Part shown: positions 59,664-64,000 of the stretch, piece by piece
How the letters are laid out: each line of letters opens with the position of its first letter
How positions within the stretch are numbered: position 1 is the stretch's first letter
NCBI RefSeq assembly: GCF_009827495.1
Contig: NZ_WTZA01000002.1
Span: 248,001 to 312,000 of the forward strand
Direction of reading: 5' to 3'
Length of the DNA: 64,000 nt
Origin: Tsuneonella aeria
GTDB lineage: Bacteria; Pseudomonadota; Alphaproteobacteria; Sphingomonadales; Sphingomonadaceae
Position numbers and translations under genes: made by a program
Notes under the pieces: generated by a model
What the model was told of the DNA's origin: nothing
What the model saw: only the letters and a program-made list of their open reading frames with translations
Databases searched by the model: none

Positions 59664-61112
59664 TTACGGTACGATCGAGCGCGACTGCAGCCCGCGCGAC
59701 CAGTCGAGCGCCGCAGCCATCGAGGGTGACATCGAGGCGGCAAGCATGTTCTCGATCATCGCGGTCTTCTCGATGATCTGGACAATTGCGGTGATGCGAG
59801 CCTGTCCGTTGGCCTGCCGATGCGCGAGCTGGCTGCGCACCTCCGCCACCTGCGCGCGCCACAGCGCGAGCTTCGCTTCGTCGGCGGCAATAAAGCTGGC
59901 CATCGAACGGCCCGCTTCGGAGACGATCCGCTCGAGGATCGCGTGGAGCAGATCGATGCTCGCGACTTCGGCGAGAGTCGCCCGGTCGTCGGTCGCCATA
60001 CCGCGTCCGAACGCCGCCTGCACGGTGAGGATCTTGTAGAGCGGCAGCGAGGCAACCTGGAGCAGTTCCTTTTCGGTCTCGCCGATCGCGGTATCGGTGC
60101 GGATGGCCTCGACCATGTTGCCGATCATCAGAGCGACGCGTGGCCTGATCGCCTTCGCGCTGGGAAGGCTCAGCTGCTGGAAGCTCGGATTGAGGCACTG
60201 GTCGGGCTCGTCGCACTGAAACACGCGCACGCTCTGGCCCTGCGTCCCGTCGAGCAGCGCTGTCACCAGCGTCGAGGAGGCGTCGCCCGCAAACGGCACG
60301 AACCTGCCGGGCTCGTCGTCCTTGGGCGGCACGTAGATGACCGTTCCGATCAAGGTCATCGCGTATTCGGCAAGCTCGCGGTCGAAGGTGCCGCCGGGGT
60401 TGAAGAAGGCGCTCTGCTTGAGGACATGCCAGGTGTAGTTGCGCGACACCCCGGGATTGACGTCGGCGAAGTCCTCGCCGCCGTTCTCGTTGGTCGAGGC
60501 GCGCTGACCCCGGGTGCCGCAGCCATGCTTGGCCGCGGCATAGTCGGTGAAGATGCCTTCGGAATTGCCGATCGCTTCGCAGATTGCCTTGTCGGCAAGA
60601 TCGCCCTTCGGCCACACGCCACCGACCAGCCCTTGCGCCATTTCGCAGGAGTTGATCGACAGCTCGTTCATGAGCTGCGCCTTCTGGCTGAACTCCTGCA
60701 TGATCTTGTTGCACTCGGGGCAGATCGTGTCGATCGCGAGGCTGAAGGCGAAGCCGACGGCGTTGTTGGCAACCGCCTTCAGCAGCGCAACCATCTCGCT
60801 GGCGTTGATGAACGAAAAGGAGCCGGCGAAGATGTCGATCCCGCCGCAGCCGGCCCGCGCGCGCGGCAGCTGGAGATTGGCGATGTTGGTCGTCTTCTGC
60901 GGAAAGCGCGTCCACACATTGCCCATGCTGTAGTAGCCCGCCGACTGGCCTTCGAAGGCGGTCGGCCCGGTTACGTTCGCCGCTCCGCCCATGTCATCCA
61001 TGAACCGGTCCATGCTGTCGCCGACGTTTGCCGAGGCGGGAGCGGCAAGCGGGGCGGCGACCATGCTCGTGGCGGCCAGCGCAAGCGCAATGGTTCTGGG
61101 CCTAGTAATCAT
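59664..61112 (-). CDS. traH: Conjugal transfer protein TraH
   Basis: 482-aa periplasmic pilus-assembly protein. Signal peptide (LALAATSMVAAPLAAPASA), then the TraH marks AGCGGIDIFAGSFSFINASE, CPECNKIMQEFSQKAQLMNE and INSCEMAQGLVGG. It overlaps the traF stop by 11 bp and precedes traG by 12 bp, matching F-plasmid order. Confidence 0.93.
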   Translation of the reverse strand: MITRPRTIALALAATSMVAAPLAAPASANVGDSMDRFMDDMGGAANVTGPTAFEGQSAGYYSMGNVWTRFPQKTTNIANLQLPRARAGCGGIDIFAGSFSFINASEMVALLKAVANNAVGFAFSLAIDTICPECNKIMQEFSQKAQLMNELSINSCEMAQGLVGGVWPKGDLADKAICEAIGNSEGIFTDYAAAKHGCGTRGQRASTNENGGEDFADVNPGVSRNYTWHVLKQSAFFNPGGTFDRELAEYAMTLIGTVIYVPPKDDEPGRFVPFAGDASSTLVTALLDGTQGQSVRVFQCDEPDQCLNPSFQQLSLPSAKAIRPRVALMIGNMVEAIRTDTAIGETEKELLQVASLPLYKILTVQAAFGRGMATDDRATLAEVASIDLLHAILERIVSEAGRSMASFIAADEAKLALWRAQVAEVRSQLAHRQANGQARITAIVQIIEKTAMIENMLAASMSPSMAAALDWSRGLQSRSIVP

Positions 61113-61911
61113 GTCCGGCTTCCTTCGAGGTAAGGAGATAAATGCGGTCCTGCAGCTCGTCGGCCGAGAGCACGCCGTAGCCGATCGGGATCGGGCGCTT
61201 CCCGACGCTGTCCCACAGCACCACCGCCGGGGTGATCCCGGGCTCGAGCCCCATGCGCGGCCGCTGGCCCTTCTCTACGCTGTAGTCCGGGAAGTGCCGC
61301 GACGGCCCGCCATCGGTCGAGATCGCGCGCACGGTGATGCGCCAGCGTGACGCGACCGCCTTGACGATCGGACTCATGACTTCGCAGGCGCCGCAGGTCT
61401 GGGCGAAGAAGTAGAACAGGCCGTAGCGCTCGGAGAGCCGGGCCATCACGACGTCGCGCTCGGCTGCGCGGGTATCCTGCCACTGCTTCTTGGCAAGCGC
61501 GCCGACGGGACGTTCGAGCGTGTAGTCGAGCGCCGGATCCTGCCACAGCGCGCGCTGCCAGACGTCGGAGAAGAGCGAGGCGCGGTCGAGCTGTTCGCGC
61601 TGGAAGCGGATGTAGGCGGCGACATTGTCAGGCGTGGGGCGAAGGATCGCCTGTGCCTTCAACTCGCGTAAGGTCCCCGTGATCGCGTCGAGCTCTTCCG
61701 CGGCACTTGTCGAGGCCTGCGGCTGGGGCTCTGTCTCACGAGGCGTGGGCGCAGGCCTCACGCAGTAGAACCAGTAGCCGAGCTTGCGCTCCGCGCAGTA
61801 GAGCGCGTCGGCGGCATCATTCGTCGCGCCTGCGTCCTGGGCCGCCAGCGGGCCAGCCATGTACAAGCCTGCCGCCGCGCAGAGCGCGAGTTTGGTGGCG
61901 CTCCGCATCAC
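61102..61911 (-). CDS. traF: Conjugal transfer protein TraF (thioredoxin-like)
   Basis: 269-aa periplasmic protein with signal peptide (KLALCAAAGLYMAGPLAAQ). A thioredoxin-like domain keeps CGAC (Cys173, Cys176, FFAQTCGACEVMSP), so it may be redox-active, unlike F-plasmid TraF which lacks the pair; it could fold the Cys-rich TraN or TraH. WFYCVRP near the N-terminus is family-typical. Overlaps traN by 4 bp. Confidence 0.9.
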   Translation of the reverse strand: MMRSATKLALCAAAGLYMAGPLAAQDAGATNDAADALYCAERKLGYWFYCVRPAPTPRETEPQPQASTSAAEELDAITGTLRELKAQAILRPTPDNVAAYIRFQREQLDRASLFSDVWQRALWQDPALDYTLERPVGALAKKQWQDTRAAERDVVMARLSERYGLFYFFAQTCGACEVMSPIVKAVASRWRITVRAISTDGGPSRHFPDYSVEKGQRPRMGLEPGITPAVVLWDSVGKRPIPIGYGVLSADELQDRIYLLTSKEAGHDY

Positions 61912-63635
61912 TGTGCTTCCCTTGCGTAATAGTCCTGGATCTTCTGCTGGATGATGGTGCTGGTCTCGAGCTCGTCCGGCAGCCGCGCGGCGTCGGTGAA
62001 CTCGGCATAGACTTCGGAGAAATCCATCTGGCTGAGGTCGAGTCGCGCGAACTCGTCGAGCGTGAAACCCGTACAGGTCTCGGTCTTCGGCTTGCCCCAG
62101 GGCTTGGGCAGCTGCCGCCGGCCCTGCTCCTGCAGGATCCGCGAGAGCTTGGACTCAAAGCAGCAGTAAACCTTCTTCTTGGTCAGACACACGCCGAGGA
62201 AGCTGTCGGAGCAATAGGTGCCGACATAGGCGCAGAGCCCCTGCGCATCGCGCTCGTGCAGCAGGACTTCCTCGCGATCGCAGCCGAGCGCCACCAGCAG
62301 GCTGATCCCGGGGATGAGCGGGAATCCCTTGCCCTTGCAGCAGTTGAGCACGCCGAAGACCTTCGACGAGCAGGTGTCGCGGGTTCCGCGAAACAGCGTC
62401 AGCGTTTGCGGGTCGAACTGCCCGCGCGCCTCGTTCATCGCGTGAAGCGCGGTCACCGCATCCTTGAACTCGTCATTCGCTTTGCGCTCGATCGTCTCGC
62501 AAGAGCCGTCGATGCAGTAGACGTCGCCGTCGCAGACATATTGCGTCTCACCCGTTTCACCGGCCGGAAGCGGGCATTCGTAGACGCGCTCCCAGGTTTC
62601 GCATGCTTCGTCGCCGCTCAGACACTCCTCGCGCACGAAGCGGCAGCTTCCCTCATCCTCGAGCGCAGAGCAGTCGCTGGCGGCGCTTCGGGTGACGCAG
62701 GTATAGCTGCGCTGCCAGGCCCAGCAGGGCCGGGTGACCGCGATGCCGTCCACTATCCGGGTCTGCGGCGCGCTGTCGGTGCAGATTTCCGCGTCGAGCG
62801 TGCAATTGCCGTTGCTCGCGAAACCGGCGCACTGGCTCTCGTCGGGGGCGGCAGCTACATCCGTTGTGCTTGTGACTGCATAGGGCGTCCGGCCCGACAC
62901 CGGAGCGTCGCAGGTCATCTCGGTCAGCGGTTCGCCCGGTTCCGAGCAGAACCGCGTGTAGCCATTGTCGAACCACTGCAGGCAGCGGCCCTCGCGCTGG
63001 CCGGTCGCGCGGCAGCTCGCGCCGGCGAAGCCTTCGCAGACTGGCTCGCCCGAATTGTTGAAGTCGCCGAACCTGCTGCAAAGGTAGTGATACTGCGGCC
63101 GCCGGGTAACGCTTGCGACGAGCGGAACCCTGCACTGGCCGGCGCTCTGGTCGATCCGCGTGCCGGTATTGCAGGTCGCAAAGTAGGTCCCTGCCGATCC
63201 GGCGCCGGGAGGAAGCGGTACGCAGGTTCCCTGCGCGCCGCCTACCGCCATGCCGCTGGTATAATCGAGCGGGGTCTCGCTGATCGTGCGGCTCCGTGCG
63301 AGCATGTCCGAGATGTCCTGCGGGTCGAACTCGGCGCGGCTGGCCATGCTGTCGCGGATCGCGCGCAGCGCCGGGTTCGTCGTTGCGGTGGCCCGTGCAC
63401 GCGCCTCGATCTGCTCGGGGTTCTGCGCCAGGTCCTGCAAGTCGCGCGTCGCCTGCGGATCGTAATTGGGGACGCGGTTCGCATCGACGGGCGCCGAAGC
63501 CGCGTCGCGCGCGGTGTCTAGCAGGTCTCTTGCTGTCTGCTTGCCATCGGTTTTGGCCGCCTCGGTGGTCTGTGCGGTGCTCGCGTTCGGCAAAACGAGG
63601 ATCATGGCGAGCGCGGCGGCAATCATCCGGGTCAT
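61908..63635 (-). CDS. traN: Conjugal transfer protein TraN (outer-membrane adhesin)
   Basis: 575-aa outer-membrane mating-pair protein. Start MTRMIAAALAMILVLPNAST gives a signal peptide. Over 40 cysteines occur in family patterns (NCCKGKGFPLI, CSDSFLGVCLTKKKVYCCFESKLSRI). The C-terminal domain is intact; the central variable part, which meets recipient porins in F-like systems, has repeated short Cys loops. ATG 63635 overlaps the trbC stop; the longer frame to 63791 is rejected. Confidence 0.93.
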   Translation of the reverse strand: MTRMIAAALAMILVLPNASTAQTTEAAKTDGKQTARDLLDTARDAASAPVDANRVPNYDPQATRDLQDLAQNPEQIEARARATATTNPALRAIRDSMASRAEFDPQDISDMLARSRTISETPLDYTSGMAVGGAQGTCVPLPPGAGSAGTYFATCNTGTRIDQSAGQCRVPLVASVTRRPQYHYLCSRFGDFNNSGEPVCEGFAGASCRATGQREGRCLQWFDNGYTRFCSEPGEPLTEMTCDAPVSGRTPYAVTSTTDVAAAPDESQCAGFASNGNCTLDAEICTDSAPQTRIVDGIAVTRPCWAWQRSYTCVTRSAASDCSALEDEGSCRFVREECLSGDEACETWERVYECPLPAGETGETQYVCDGDVYCIDGSCETIERKANDEFKDAVTALHAMNEARGQFDPQTLTLFRGTRDTCSSKVFGVLNCCKGKGFPLIPGISLLVALGCDREEVLLHERDAQGLCAYVGTYCSDSFLGVCLTKKKVYCCFESKLSRILQEQGRRQLPKPWGKPKTETCTGFTLDEFARLDLSQMDFSEVYAEFTDAARLPDELETSTIIQQKIQDYYAREAQ

Positions 63636-64000
63636 GGCCAGTCCCCTTCGAGGCGAGCGAGGTGAAGCCGCGCAAGCGCCGCGCCGGGGCCGCCGCCTCG
63701 CGCGAAGGTCTCGAGAACATGGGCGACGCTGACATTGCCCGCGATCCGGTCGTGCGGCGGGACCACGCTTCTGCAATCGAACCCGTCGCACGGGCTGAAA
63801 TCGGTGCTGAGCATGACGAAGCTCGGCGCGGCCTTTATGTCGAAGGCGCGAAAGAGCCGCGGATCGACGCCGAGCGATCCGGCTTCGCTGCCGTCGCTCC
63901 AGATCGCCGCGAGGCGCTTCTTGAAGCCTTCGCTGTCGCCTTGCGGAAACCCGCGCAGGACGGTGACCCCGCCCGCGCGGCCCATGTCGCGCACCAGCGC
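63632..64000 (-). CDS. trbC: F-type pilus assembly protein TrbC (N-terminus outside window)
   Basis: C-terminal about 122 residues of a TrbC_Ftype periplasmic protein. GGVTVLRGFPQGDSEGFKKR, VDPRLFRAFDIKAAPSFVML and a Cys pair in SPCDGFDCRSVVPPHD, then AGNVSVAHVLETFA, match the family (thioredoxin-like fold). The frame runs off the right edge. Its stop overlaps traN by 4 bp; traU/traW should follow outside. Confidence 0.88.
   Translation of the reverse strand, partial: ALVRDMGRAGGVTVLRGFPQGDSEGFKKRLAAIWSDGSEAGSLGVDPRLFRAFDIKAAPSFVMLSTDFSPCDGFDCRSVVPPHDRIAGNVSVAHVLETFARGGGPGAALARLHLARLEGDWP

Noticed and set aside
61707..63521. Plus-strand 604-aa frame opposite traN/traF
   Set aside because: Antisense shadow; the minus strand has overlapping tra genes with diagnostic Cys patterns.

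Overview
The window is high-GC, densely coded DNA from an alphaproteobacterium, most likely a sphingomonad or Erythrobacteraceae member. The evidence is the protein styles (ABC-2 permease and HspQ flanks, DUF5818-like, DUF6961-like and DUF6437-like small proteins) and two exact copies of the alphaproteobacterial LexA box (GTTC-N7-GTTC). A short chromosomal flank (1-1554: ABC permease, HspQ, tRNA-Ser) is followed by a P4-type integrase. From about 1.55 kb to the right edge the sequence reads as the left and middle part of an integrative and conjugative element (ICE) inserted at the 3' end of tRNA-Ser(CGA). Its far end is not in the window.

Layout. 1.7-11.1 kb: integrase, a DUF5818-like protein, lytic transglycosylase, CHC2/toprim protein, a 1410-aa methyltransferase plus strawberry-notch helicase, and a ParB-like protein. 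11.1-17.8 kb: a stress/metal island (sulfur transferase and persulfide dioxygenase, P1B-4 metal ATPase, MAPEG protein, universal stress protein) bounded by a perfect 116-bp direct repeat of the parB 3' end. 17.9-20.85 kb: a bleomycin-resistance-type gene without a normal start, then a mer-like locus (flavin disulfide reductase, MerR, MerT, GDCC protein) with two matching operators. 21.0-27.6 kb: ArdC antirestriction protein, Xre/RES toxin-antitoxin pair, DUF2493 protein, SSB and small hypotheticals.

28.0-38.7 kb: nested cargo made of two overlapping tyrosine recombinases, a HigBA-like pair, and a carbohydrate locus (TonB-dependent receptor, phosphodiester glycosidase, secreted protein, MFS/GPH transporter) divergent from a ROK regulator. 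39.5-45.1 kb: type IV coupling protein TraD and a MobF relaxase. 45.3-48.3 kb: single-chain MmeI-like restriction-modification enzyme. 48.7-54.4 kb: defence island with HTH repressor plus ImmA/IrrE peptidase (CapH/CapP-like), a type II-short CBASS operon (CD-NTase, E2-like protein, patatin CapV) and a membrane-spanning DUF2235 hydrolase. 54.7-56.9 kb: LexA/CI-like S24 repressor, a small HTH-like protein, nuclease, 43-aa membrane protein and DUF6961-like protein. 56.9-64 kb: F-type mating-pair genes traG, traH, traF, traN and trbC (cut by the edge), all on the minus strand.

How it works together: integrase, relaxase, coupling protein and F-type T4SS move the element; ArdC, SSB, the helicase-methyltransferase and ParB-like protein probably help it establish; R-M, CBASS and two TA modules defend or stabilise it; metal, sulfur and glycan genes are the payload. 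LexA boxes at two divergent promoters and a degenerate one before the integrase suggest that excision and transfer respond to DNA damage. The best candidates for new biology are the CapH/CapP-CBASS-DUF2235 cluster, the phosphodiester-glycan locus, and the parB-tail repeat that frames the metal island. All functions are read from sequence by eye; no database search was run.
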